Below the pieces are notes generated by a model, which did not search any database, was not told where the DNA came from, and saw nothing but the letters and a program-made list of their open reading frames with translations. DNA of 64,000 nucleotides from Hymenobacter chitinivorans DSM 11115 (lineage in GTDB: Bacteria; Bacteroidota; Bacteroidia; Cytophagales; Hymenobacteraceae): contig NZ_PGFA01000001.1 of NCBI RefSeq assembly GCF_002797555.1, positions 2,108,001 through 2,172,000 of the forward strand, in the 5' to 3' direction. Shown piece by piece: positions 16,708 to 23,984 of the stretch (position 1 is the first letter of the stretch; each line of letters begins with the position of its first letter). Made by a program: the position numbers and the translations under genes.

Positions 16708-17247
16708 ATGAAGTCATTAGCAGTCATGCGCAATACGTTGCATCGTACGCTCTGGGGCTACTTGCTTTTGCTGCTGGGCAGCTGTATTTCGGCCTGCACC
16801 AGCCATGACCAACGCGAAGCTCTGGAGGGACTATGGAGCATCGATTCCTTTAGAGTCGGGAAGCAGGACGTTACGGACTGTTTGTGGACCAGTCTTATCC
16901 ATCTGAAGTCTAACGCAGGCTGTACGTTTCCTAAGGATCCTAACGGAGGGCCGTGTGCCGGGCTCTCCAGTGCCGGCAGCGGGGGCTGGACGGTGGATGA
17001 GGAGACCAAAAAGCTGACGATTCACGCCAAGCAAAGTCCGCTCTTTGCCGGGGAGTACGACGTTACGTTTATAGATGACACCCTCAAGCGGATGCTGCTG
17101 GTCCGGCTGACGAGCCAGAATAGAGTCATTACCTGCCGCAAAGGCCTGTTTGATTATGAGCAGAACCGGCGCCTGATGCAACGAATTGTGAAACCCAGGG
17201 ACATCGCGCCGGTAAAGCGTCCGGGCTTTTTACAATGGGACAAGTAA
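16708..17247 (+). CDS. Lipoprotein, unknown function
   Basis: The product (179 residues, or 173 if ATG at 16726 is used) has a signal peptide WGYLLLLLGSCISAC with a plausible lipobox ending at Cys of ISAC. The mature part (EALEGLWSIDSFRVGKQDVT) resembles lipocalin-like or small stress lipoproteins in which a W-x-I/V-D-S opening strand begins a beta barrel; this is only a resemblance. A very long U-less hairpin lies just downstream. No operon partner is obvious. Confidence 0.6.
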   Translation: MKSLAVMRNTLHRTLWGYLLLLLGSCISACTSHDQREALEGLWSIDSFRVGKQDVTDCLWTSLIHLKSNAGCTFPKDPNGGPCAGLSSAGSGGWTVDEETKKLTIHAKQSPLFAGEYDVTFIDDTLKRMLLVRLTSQNRVITCRKGLFDYEQNRRLMQRIVKPRDIAPVKRPGFLQWDK

Positions 17248-17275
17248 GTACACCGGACTTCTACCCAGGACCGGC

Positions 17276-17318
17276 AGCCAAACAGCCGCCCCGAGCGTGT
17301 CGGGGCGGCTGTTTGGCT
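17276..17318. terminator. Very long perfect hairpin after the lipoprotein gene
   Basis: AGCCAAACAGCCGCCCCGA (17276-17294) is perfectly complementary to 17300-17318 (19 bp, 5-nt loop). No T run follows on the + strand. It may still stop transcription by stem strength, or protect the 3' end. Confidence 0.55.
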
Positions 17319-17422
17319 TCTGGCCGGAGTGGTGTTATTTTCTGGTGCCAATTGCCGAACGAAAGGCCAGCGTTGGGGTGTTGGAGCTGCATCATCAGAT
17401 ATGTGCCTCCCCGTAAGCCGGT

Positions 17423-18094
17423 ATGATAATTCCGCTGCCCTTCAGTCAGTATCTGCGCCCTTTGCGCGGTCTAATAGGAAAATGCCTGGTGGTTTTCGGC
17501 ATCGGCGCAGCGCATGCCGGCTGGGGGCAAACGCCTGGCAACAGTGTGTGCTGGCAGGAAAACGTGCGCCTCAGGCAGCGCGACTTCACCGCCTCCCCGG
17601 AAGCCGGGCCCGAGCCGCTGCTGGCCGCCACGCACGCCGAGGTCCGGGTCTGGTCCTTTACCACGGCCGAGCAGCGGGTGGTCTTCACCGTTACCGTGCG
17701 CTTTCTCAAGGACAAATCCTGGTTTGACCCCGGCGGGCAGACCGTGGGCAACTCCACCAGCGTAGTCCGCAATCCGGACCGGCTGCTGGCCCACGAGCAG
17801 CTGCACTTCGACATTGCCGAACTCACCGCCCGCCGCATCCGGCAGCGGCACGCCACCTACCAGGCCACCCGGACCACGCAGCCCGCCGACCCTCTGCAAG
17901 CCGCCCTGCGCCAGGCCCAGCTTCGGGAAGACATCCAGTGCCTGCTGGAGGATCGGCGCGCCCTGGATGACCTCTACGATGCCGAAACCACCCACGGCCT
18001 GCTCCCCGAGCCCCAGCAGCAGTGGCAGCTGCGGGTGCAGCGCGAGCTGCTGGCCCTCCAGCAGTACCGCTCCCGGGAAACTGACTGTATGTAA
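17423..18094 (+). CDS. DUF922-like putative zinc protease, exported
   Basis: The 223-residue product has a signal-like N-terminus ending HAGWGQ, then WQENVRLRQRDFTASPEAG and a zinc-binding HExxH motif in LLAHEQLHFDIAELTARRIR (about residue 120). This combination is typical of DUF922 proteins, predicted Zn-dependent peptidases of the periplasm or surface. The first Met gives a long n-region (MIIPLPFSQYLRPLRGLIGK). No partner gene is evident; substrate unknown. Confidence 0.65.
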   Translation: MIIPLPFSQYLRPLRGLIGKCLVVFGIGAAHAGWGQTPGNSVCWQENVRLRQRDFTASPEAGPEPLLAATHAEVRVWSFTTAEQRVVFTVTVRFLKDKSWFDPGGQTVGNSTSVVRNPDRLLAHEQLHFDIAELTARRIRQRHATYQATRTTQPADPLQAALRQAQLREDIQCLLEDRRALDDLYDAETTHGLLPEPQQQWQLRVQRELLALQQYRSRETDCM

Positions 18095-18139
18095 AGCACA
18101 GCGGTAAACCACCAGCGTATAGGCCCTCCGTAAAGCATT

Positions 18140-18796
18140 TCACCCAGTTACCTCGCTACTCTGCGGGCGGCTGGGTGAAGTGCTTTGCAGGGTAGCCAGG
18201 GTGGCCGCCAAAGCAGCGGCTTCGGTTTCCAGGGCGGCAATGCGGGCCTGCAGCAGGTGCCAGCGGGTGACGTCGGCGGCGGGTAGGGGCCGGGCGCGGA
18301 AGTGCAGCCAGCTGAGTAGCCAGGCGTGGTGCCGTAGCGCGTCATCATCGGCCGCTACTTCCTCGGTGGTGGGAGCAGGATAGGCCGCCAACAACGCGGG
18401 TAGGGCCTGGGCCCACCGCGCCCGGGTTGCAGCTTGTAGGGCGAGCTTATCGGCCTGGTCTTTCAGGCCGGCGGCCTGATACAGGCACACGCGGCGGCGA
18501 AAATCAAGCTCGGCGGCCTCGGGGGGCTCAGCGGAATTGGGAACTAGTTCGGTAGGTGGCGGCGGGAGCGGCATCGCCGCCGTTTCGGCCGTGGCCGGAA
18601 CCGGTGGAGGCAGCTGGGCCAGCAGTAGCAATAGGGGCCCGCTCACCGCCGGGCCGATGCCGACGCGCTGACTCTCCATGCTCTGCACCGTGGCCTTGCT
18701 CACGCCCAGGTACAGGGCCAGCTCGTCCTGTTGCAGTCCAAACCAGGTTCTTACCCGAAAAACCAGCGTAGTCCTATTTCGCGCGCGCCGTGCCAT
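18140..18796 (-). CDS. XRE-type helix-turn-helix regulator
   Basis: The N-terminal ~50 residues form an XRE-like helix-turn-helix (WFGLQQDELALYLGVSKATV followed by QSMESQRVGIGPA). The remaining 160 residues are Ala/Leu/Pro-rich with a long helical, probably coiled, C-terminal part (ARIAALETEAAALAATLATL) that may dimerise. Eight bases before its ATG begins a pair of nearly perfect palindromes (18804-18895), so it probably represses its own transcription. No toxin or antitoxin partner is visible on either side. Confidence 0.72.
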   Translation of the reverse strand: MARRARNRTTLVFRVRTWFGLQQDELALYLGVSKATVQSMESQRVGIGPAVSGPLLLLLAQLPPPVPATAETAAMPLPPPPTELVPNSAEPPEAAELDFRRRVCLYQAAGLKDQADKLALQAATRARWAQALPALLAAYPAPTTEEVAADDDALRHHAWLLSWLHFRARPLPAADVTRWHLLQARIAALETEAAALAATLATLQSTSPSRPQSSEVTG

Positions 18797-18803
18797 AAAG
18801 TAA

Positions 18804-18895
18804 TGTTGTCATCTATTTTGTGAAATCTAAAAATAGATGACAACATGCCCAGTGACGTTTGTCATCTATTTTAAAAAAGCTCAAAATAGATGACA
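18804..18895. promoter_or_regulatory. Two palindromic operators (four GTCATCTATTTT half-sites)
   Basis: Palindrome 1: TGTTGTCATCTATTTT (18804-18819) / AAAATAGATGACAACA (18830-18845). Palindrome 2: TGTCATCTATTTT (18860-18872) / AAAATAGATGACA (18883-18895). Both have 10-nt centres. The half-site is AT-rich, unlike its surroundings, and lies directly upstream of the XRE gene. Confidence 0.75.
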
Positions 18896-19296
18896 TACCA
18901 AGCAGGTGCAGCCGCGCGTGTAGACGCCGCCGTCAGCTATGCCGAATCATACCGGGAGGCCGTGCCTGGCCCACTAGAATGAGCACGCCGCCCAGATTTC
19001 TCCAGGCGGCGCGGTTTCGGTTGCCGCTGGCTCGGTAGTGGAGTACAACCTCCCCGGTATGGCTGGTCCCAAGCTAGGGCTGCGCCTACACTCGCGCCGG
19101 TAGGAAAGCTGCGGAGCGGCAGTCGCTGGGCTAGTGCGAGGGGGAGTACACAAAACTCATCGCAACTCTATATTTTCTGAACTTGGTAAGGTGAACCAGT
19201 TTATTTAACTCAATCTGCTCTGTAGGGCTACTTTTCCATACCAGTAGATGGGCATGGGCAGTAGTTCAAAGGAGGGTTTGATTAGCAGAAGACACC
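18896..19296. other. Gene-free region with small inverted repeats
   Basis: No coding frame can be supported. It holds a hairpin CGCCGCC/GGCGGCG (about 18988-19013) and a separated inverted pair ATACCGGGAGG (about 18949) / CCTCCCCGGTAT (about 19048). GC content drops after about 19140. Confidence 0.35.
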
Positions 19297-19608
19297 TTAG
19301 GATGTCGCACCGCTGAGAAACCCGTCAATCCAGACTATCAGGGTTATCACCAGTGAGAGCAAGCCTAGTATGCCGAACCCTTTGGCCCATTCTTCCCTCT
19401 TTAAGCATAAGGTGACGGTCCAGCAGAGGAGGTTAACGAACACGAGTAACGGGAGTGTTAACATGAGGCCCACAACATCGTTGGCAAAAAAAGCAATGCC
19501 CTTGCCTTGGTTAAAGCCTAACCACGCCCATAGGATCAACAACGCGTTTGCCAGCAGCGGAAATAGATAGCGGCTGGACAAGAAAAGAAGCTGGGTCATG
19601 GTGAGCAT
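19297..19608 (-). CDS. Small membrane protein, unknown function
   Basis: From the ATG at 19606-19608 the product has 103 residues (MLTMTQLLFLSSRYLFPLLA) with three predicted membrane helices and short loops; CLKREEWAKGFG is the main polar part. The open frame extends upstream to 19785, but the extra residues are basic, non-hydrophobic and overlap the divergent neighbour. The gene lies in a locally lower-GC stretch. No family was recognised. Confidence 0.5.
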   Translation of the reverse strand: MLTMTQLLFLSSRYLFPLLANALLILWAWLGFNQGKGIAFFANDVVGLMLTLPLLVFVNLLCWTVTLCLKREEWAKGFGILGLLSLVITLIVWIDGFLSGATS

Positions 19609-19705
19609 AGTAAAACGGCGGAATATCAGTCTTGAAAAACGGTCCAAATAGCGCAACGCGCGTTCCTTTACACGCTGCAAATTGCGGCCTGTTTTTACCA
19701 AAAAC

Positions 19706-19999
19706 ATGCTCGTCTGGGGTCTACTCTTCCTACTGGTCTGGTTAGCGCTCTTAGTAGCCGCGTGGTATGTAATTCGAGAGTTCACGAAGGAGTCACCCGT
19801 GTGGCGCGCCAGCCTTACGGTCTGGCTGTTGACCGGTGCCGCCGTTTGGTTGGGAATGCAGCTTGAGCCCTCCTTGCTGCCGAAGTGGTTAGCGTGGTTG
19901 CCCCACCGAGGCGATTCCGGCGTGGCAGCGGTGGTGGCCGCGCCACTGGGCTTGTTGGCCGCATTGCTGGCTCGATTTCGCTACCACTACCCCGAATAA
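19706..19999 (+). CDS. Small membrane protein, unknown function
   Basis: The 97-residue product (MLVWGLLFLLVWLALLVAAW) has two strong membrane helices (about 2-21 and 33-52) and a weaker C-terminal one (VAAVVAAPLGLLAALLARF). ATG 19706 is preferred to a TTG at 19682. It is divergent from the other small membrane protein, with 97 nt between the two ATGs, so they may share a control region. Function unknown. Confidence 0.5.
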   Translation: MLVWGLLFLLVWLALLVAAWYVIREFTKESPVWRASLTVWLLTGAAVWLGMQLEPSLLPKWLAWLPHRGDSGVAAVVAAPLGLLAALLARFRYHYPE

Positions 20000-20087
20000 G
20001 CCGCGCCACCTTTTCCGTCGCACTAAGCCAGGTTGTGGCCCTCGTGCTTTATGATGATTCACGCAAACGGTGGTTTTCATTAAAAAA

Positions 20088-20146
20088 AGCGTTCCGGCTT
20101 ATGGCCGGAACGCTCTAGAAAAGCCCGACCAAGCAGCCGGGCTTTT
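20088..20146. terminator. Double terminator at a convergent junction
   Basis: Two hairpins in a row: AGCGTTCCGGC (20088-20098) / GCCGGAACGCT (20104-20114), and AAAAGCCCG (20119-20127) / CGGGCTTTT (20138-20146). The A run at 20082-20088 gives a T tract for the minus-strand accC transcript; the second hairpin has T residues for the + strand. Confidence 0.85.
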
Positions 20147-20170
20147 CAAATCTTAAACAATTCAAACTTC

Positions 20171-21676
20171 CTACCGCACGCCCAGCCGGTTCCGCTTCCA
20201 GTTGGAGCCGGTGGCCGTAGCCGGCGCATCGGAAGTCGCTACCGGGGCTTTCTTTTCGCTCATCAGCATGGCCGTGAGTACGGCGGCGAGCTTAGCGGTG
20301 GTGGCGTCGGGCTTCGAGTCGAGGTCGGCGGGCGTGAAATGGTCCCGCACGAAGTTCGTGTCGAAGTTGCCGCTGACGAAGGCCGGGTGCCGGAGCACGT
20401 AGCTCCCGAAGGGCAGGGTCGTCTGGATGCCGGTAATCTGGTACTCGTCGATGGCGCGTAGCATCCGCTCGATGGCCTCGGTGCGGTCCTTGCCGAAGGT
20501 GACGAGCTTGGCAATCATCGGGTCATAATAAATCGGGATGTCCATGCCCTGCTCGAAGCCGTCGTCGACGCGCACGCCCGGGCCCTGGGGGCGCACGTAG
20601 GTGGTCAGCGTCCCGATGTCGGGCAGGAAGTTGTTCTGCGGGTCTTCGGCGTACACGCGCAGCTCCAGGGCGTGGCCGGTGATGGTCAAATCCTGCTGGG
20701 TGAAGGGTAGGGGCAGGCCCTGGGCCACCCGGATCTGCTCTTTCACCAGGTCGAGGCCGGTAATCTGCTCCGTGACGGGGTGCTCCACCTGCAGGCGGGT
20801 GTTCATCTCCAGGAAGTAGAAGTTGCGCTGGTCATCCAGCAGAAACTCCACGGTGCCGGCCCCGGTGTAGTTGCAGGCCCGGGCCACGTCCACGGCGCAG
20901 CGGCCCATTTCGGCCCGCAGCTCGGGCATCAGCACCGAGGAAGGCGCTTCTTCAATGACTTTCTGGTGGCGGCGCTGAATCGAGCATTCCCGCTCAAACA
21001 AGTGCACGATGTTGCCGTGCTCGTCGCCCAGGACCTGAATCTCGATGTGGCGCGGGCCGGTCACGAACTTCTCGATGAACACCGAGCCGTCGCCAAAGGC
21101 CGAGGTAGCCTCGTTGATAGCCAGCTGCATCTGCTCCTCAAACTCCTCCGATTTATTCACGATGCGCATGCCCTTGCCGCCGCCCCCGGCCGAGGCTTTG
21201 ATCAGGATGGGGAAACCGACTTCGGAGGCAATGCGCTTGGCTTCCTCCACGTCCGAAATAGCCTCGTCGGTGCCGGGCACCAGTGGGATGTTATAGGCCT
21301 TCACGGCCTGCTTGGCCGAGAGCTTGTCGCCCATCACGTTCATGGCCTCGGGCGAGGGCCCCACGAAAATCAGCCCGGCCTCGGTGACCATGCGGGCAAA
21401 CTCCGCGTTTTCCGACAAGAAGCCGTAGCCGGGGTGAATGGCGTCCACATGCAGGCGGCGGCACACTTCCAGGATGGCGTCGCCGCGCAGGTAGCTTTCC
21501 GACGACTGCGGCCCGCCCACGCACACGGCCTCGTCGGCGTAGCGCACGTGCAGGGCGTTGCGGTCGGCCTCACTATAGATGGCCACGGTCTGCAGGCCCA
21601 TTTCCTTGGCCGAGCGCAGTACGCGCAGGGCAATTTCGCCGCGGTTGGCGACCAGCAGCTTCTTGATTTCTTTCAT
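20171..21676 (-). CDS. accC: Biotin carboxylase subunit of an acyl-CoA carboxylase
   Basis: The enzyme carboxylates biotin on a carrier protein using ATP and bicarbonate. The 501 residues show the biotin carboxylase N domain (KKLLVANRGEIALRVLRSAK), the ATP-grasp glycine loop (KASAGGGGKGMR), the catalytic EMNTRLQVEHPVTE and the C domain. A low-complexity tail ends GSNWKRNRLGVR. It is about 50 residues longer than typical AccC and has no biotin-carrier domain; no accB or carboxyltransferase gene is adjacent. Such stand-alone long forms usually serve a propionyl/acetyl-CoA carboxylase encoded elsewhere. Confidence 0.9.
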   Translation of the reverse strand: MKEIKKLLVANRGEIALRVLRSAKEMGLQTVAIYSEADRNALHVRYADEAVCVGGPQSSESYLRGDAILEVCRRLHVDAIHPGYGFLSENAEFARMVTEAGLIFVGPSPEAMNVMGDKLSAKQAVKAYNIPLVPGTDEAISDVEEAKRIASEVGFPILIKASAGGGGKGMRIVNKSEEFEEQMQLAINEATSAFGDGSVFIEKFVTGPRHIEIQVLGDEHGNIVHLFERECSIQRRHQKVIEEAPSSVLMPELRAEMGRCAVDVARACNYTGAGTVEFLLDDQRNFYFLEMNTRLQVEHPVTEQITGLDLVKEQIRVAQGLPLPFTQQDLTITGHALELRVYAEDPQNNFLPDIGTLTTYVRPQGPGVRVDDGFEQGMDIPIYYDPMIAKLVTFGKDRTEAIERMLRAIDEYQITGIQTTLPFGSYVLRHPAFVSGNFDTNFVRDHFTPADLDSKPDATTAKLAAVLTAMLMSEKKAPVATSDAPATATGSNWKRNRLGVR

Positions 21677-21713
21677 CGGGTGGGAGAGTGGGGAGGCGTA
21701 AGGTGTAAAAGCA

Positions 21714-21849
21714 CGTCATTCCGAGCTTGCCGAGGAATCTTGTGTGCAATAGTAATCAGTTGGCATTGCAACCTCAGCGCGCGAGATGTCTCACTTTGTT
21801 CGACATGACGTTCTGCTTTTTGACGTTCTGAAAGGACTGTCAAAAAGCA
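21714..21849. repeat. Intergenic palindromic repeat (GTCATTCCGAG type) plus adjacent hairpin
   Basis: CGTCATTCCGAGCTTGCCGA begins at 21714 and is opposed by TTTGTTCGACATGACG ending at 21810, with matches spread over about 34 nt of each arm. It is directly followed by a perfect hairpin TGCTTTTTGAC (21814-21824) / GTCAAAAAGCA (21839-21849). The gap 21677-22030 contains these, one promoter and no gene. Confidence 0.6.
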
Positions 21850-21914
21850 ATTCCAGCCCAAAGAAACGCCATTCTAGCTACTCCATAAAACTGGCCGGGT
21901 AAAATTTGGCGGAG

Positions 21915-21945
21915 TTGGAAGCCTCGCGTGCAGGGGCTACTTTTG
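21915..21945 (+). promoter_or_regulatory. Promoter of the alpha-oxoamine synthase gene
   Basis: TTG (21915-21917), 20-nt spacer, TACTTTTG (21938-21945): an ideal Bacteroidota promoter, leaving an 80-nt leader before the GTG start at 22031. Confidence 0.8.
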
Positions 21946-22030
21946 CAGATTGCCATAACTTTGTACTTTATCGGATGGTTGAACCCCCAGCCACCCATCT
22001 GTTTCCTTTTCACATTTAACCCATTCCCTC

Positions 22031-23275
22031 GTGGATCTTTTCGAAAAGATTGCCGCGAACCGCGGCCCACTGGGCAGCCATTCGCACTACGCCCACGGCT
22101 ACTTCACCTTCCCTAAGCTGGAAGGCGAAATCGAGCCCCGTATGATTTTTCGCGGCAAAGAGGTGCTTACCTGGAGTCTGAATAATTACCTGGGTCTGGC
22201 CAACCACCCCGAAGTGCGCAAGGCCGACGCCGACGCCGCGGCCCAGTACGGCATGGCCCTGCCCATGGGCGCGCGCATGATGTCGGGCAACTCGAACCTG
22301 CACGAGCAGCTGGAAAGTGAGCTGGCCGACTTCGTGCAGAAGCCCGACTGCATGCTGCTCAACTTCGGCTACCAGGGCGTGGTATCCATTATCGACGCCA
22401 TGGTAGGCCGCCACGACGTGATTGTGTACGACGCCGAGTCGCACGCCTGCATCATCGACGGGGTGCGCCTGCACGCGGGCAAGCGCTTCGTGTATACCCA
22501 CAACGACATGGAGAGCCTGGAGAAGCAACTCCAGCGGGCCAAGCGCATCACCGACGAAACCGGCGGCGGCGTACTCGTCATTACCGAGGGTGTATTCGGC
22601 ATGTCGGGCAACCAGGGCAACCTGCGCGGCGTGGTAGCCATGAAGGAAAAATACGAGTTCCGCCTCTTCGTCGACGATGCCCACGGCTTCGGCACGATGG
22701 GCACGACGGGCGCCGGAACGGGTGAAGAACAGGGTGTACAGGACGGTATTGACCTTTATTTTTCGACCTTCGCCAAGAGCATGGCCAGCATCGGTGCCTT
22801 CGTCGCCGGACCCGAAAGCGTAATTGAATATTTGCGCTACAACATGCGCAGCCAGATTTTCGCCAAATCCCTGCCCATGCCGCTCGTGGTGGGCGCTTTG
22901 AAGCGCCTGGAGCTGCTGCGCACCAAGCCCGAGCTGAAAGACAACCTGTGGACCGTAGTGCGGGCCCTGCAGAGCGGTTTGCGCGAAAAAGGCTTCAACA
23001 TCGGCACCACGACTTCGCCCGTGACGCCGGTGTTTTTGAACGGTCAAATTCCCGACGCTACCCAAATAACCTTCGATTTGCGCGAAAATCACGGTATTTT
23101 CTGCTCTATCGTGGTTTATCCGGTGGTGCCCAAGGGCGTCATCATGCTTCGCCTGATTCCCACGGCCGCCCATTCGCTCAGCGACGTGGACCAGACCATC
23201 AAGGCCTTTGAAGTAGTGGCCGAGAAGCTCGATAAGGGCCTTTATTCCAAAACGGAGGCCGTGCCAGCCAGCTAG
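22031..23275 (+). CDS. PLP-dependent alpha-oxoamine synthase (serine palmitoyltransferase-like)
   Basis: The 414-residue fold-type I PLP enzyme joins an amino acid to an acyl-CoA. Visible motifs are LTWSLNNYLGLANHPEVRKA near the N-terminus, VDDAHGFGTMG, and the PLP lysine K249 in STFAKSMASIGAFVAG. The family also holds glycine C-acetyltransferase (Kbl), BioF, serine palmitoyltransferase and the sulfonolipid enzyme that uses cysteate. The TFAKSMASIG active-site version resembles the sphingolipid/sulfonolipid branch more than Kbl, but this cannot be settled by eye. The start is GTG at 22031 (then DLFEKIAANRG). Confidence 0.82.
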   Translation: MDLFEKIAANRGPLGSHSHYAHGYFTFPKLEGEIEPRMIFRGKEVLTWSLNNYLGLANHPEVRKADADAAAQYGMALPMGARMMSGNSNLHEQLESELADFVQKPDCMLLNFGYQGVVSIIDAMVGRHDVIVYDAESHACIIDGVRLHAGKRFVYTHNDMESLEKQLQRAKRITDETGGGVLVITEGVFGMSGNQGNLRGVVAMKEKYEFRLFVDDAHGFGTMGTTGAGTGEEQGVQDGIDLYFSTFAKSMASIGAFVAGPESVIEYLRYNMRSQIFAKSLPMPLVVGALKRLELLRTKPELKDNLWTVVRALQSGLREKGFNIGTTTSPVTPVFLNGQIPDATQITFDLRENHGIFCSIVVYPVVPKGVIMLRLIPTAAHSLSDVDQTIKAFEVVAEKLDKGLYSKTEAVPAS

Positions 23276-23300
23276 GCCGGTTTTCGAATGCTAACTGCCC

Positions 23301-23337
23301 GGGGCGCTTTTCGCAAGGAAAGCGCCCCCTTGTTTTG
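23301..23337 (+). terminator. Terminator after the oxoamine synthase gene
   Basis: GGGGCGCTTT (23301-23310) / AAAGCGCCCC (23319-23328), then CTTGTTTT. Confidence 0.85.
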
Positions 23338-23448
23338 GTATTATTCCTAGTATATTAAAAAAGTATTATATTCTGGAAATGGGGTTTGATTTTGGTAAAA
23401 CCTAGCTTCATTAGCTGCTAGGGCCATTTTGAAAAAAAATTGCAACTA

Positions 23449-23478
23449 TTGCTTGTATTTGAAATCCCTGTATATTAG
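23449..23478 (+). promoter_or_regulatory. Promoter of the Hc1-like gene
   Basis: TTG (23449-23451), 19-nt spacer, TATATTAG (23471-23478, one mismatch to TAnnTTTG). It lies in an AT-rich stretch 43 nt before the ATG at 23522. Confidence 0.65.
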
Positions 23479-23521
23479 GCCCGTTCAAAAACATAAACCC
23501 ACACCAATCAACCTTTTTCTC

Positions 23522-23794
23522 ATGAGCAATTATAGCCAACTGAAAGACCTCGTTCTCTCCCTGGAATCGGACTTCGAGAAGTTCTACGACAAGCAGAACT
23601 CGGCCGCTGGTACCCGCGTGCGGAAAGGCATGCAGGAGCTGAAAAACCTGGCCCAGACCATCCGCACGGAAGTACAGAACACCAAGAACAGCGCCGCTGG
23701 TGATGCTGGTGCTGCTGCTACCAAAGCGGCTCCCGCCAAGAAAGCCGCTGCTCCGGCCGCTGCCAAGAAAGCTGCTCCTGCTAAGAAGAAGTAG
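23522..23794 (+). CDS. Histone H1-like (Hc1-family) DNA-binding protein
   Basis: The 90-residue product has a helical N-terminal half (MSNYSQLKDLVLSLESDFEK, then RVRKGMQELKNLAQTIRTEV) and a C-terminal tail of Ala/Lys/Pro repeats ([18 protein letters not shown]). This is the layout of Bacteroidota Hc1/H1-like proteins, which bind DNA non-specifically and are thought to compact the nucleoid. The ATG at 23522 is preferred to an in-frame extension from 23429 that would overlap the promoter. A short AT-rich leader and a strong terminator suggest high expression. Confidence 0.88.
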   Translation: MSNYSQLKDLVLSLESDFEKFYDKQNSAAGTRVRKGMQELKNLAQTIRTEVQNTKNSAAGDAGAAATKAAPAKKAAAPAAAKKAAPAKKK

Positions 23795-23846
23795 TTTCTG
23801 CTTTTGACGGAAAAGCCGGCTTTGGTTGCCGGTTAATCGGTCAAAC

Positions 23847-23879
23847 AAAAAGGCCCCGCCAGTCTGGCGGGGCCTTTTT
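23847..23879 (+). terminator. Hc1-like gene terminator
   Basis: A perfect 14-bp stem AAAAAGGCCCCGCC (23847-23860) / GGCGGGGCCTTTTT (23866-23879), 5-nt loop. Confidence 0.95.
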
Positions 23880-23984
23880 GCTTTTAGGGCGGGGCCACTT
23901 TTCTTTTTAACGCAGGGCCGTCCACAAAATCCGACCAATCCGGGTAATCCGTCGAAACGGATTTCGGCATAGCCAAGCCGTGGT

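Noticed and set aside
20780..21808. 342-codon open frame antisense to accC
   Set aside because: Complement of biotin carboxylase and of an intergenic repeat; the tail even runs through the palindromic repeat.
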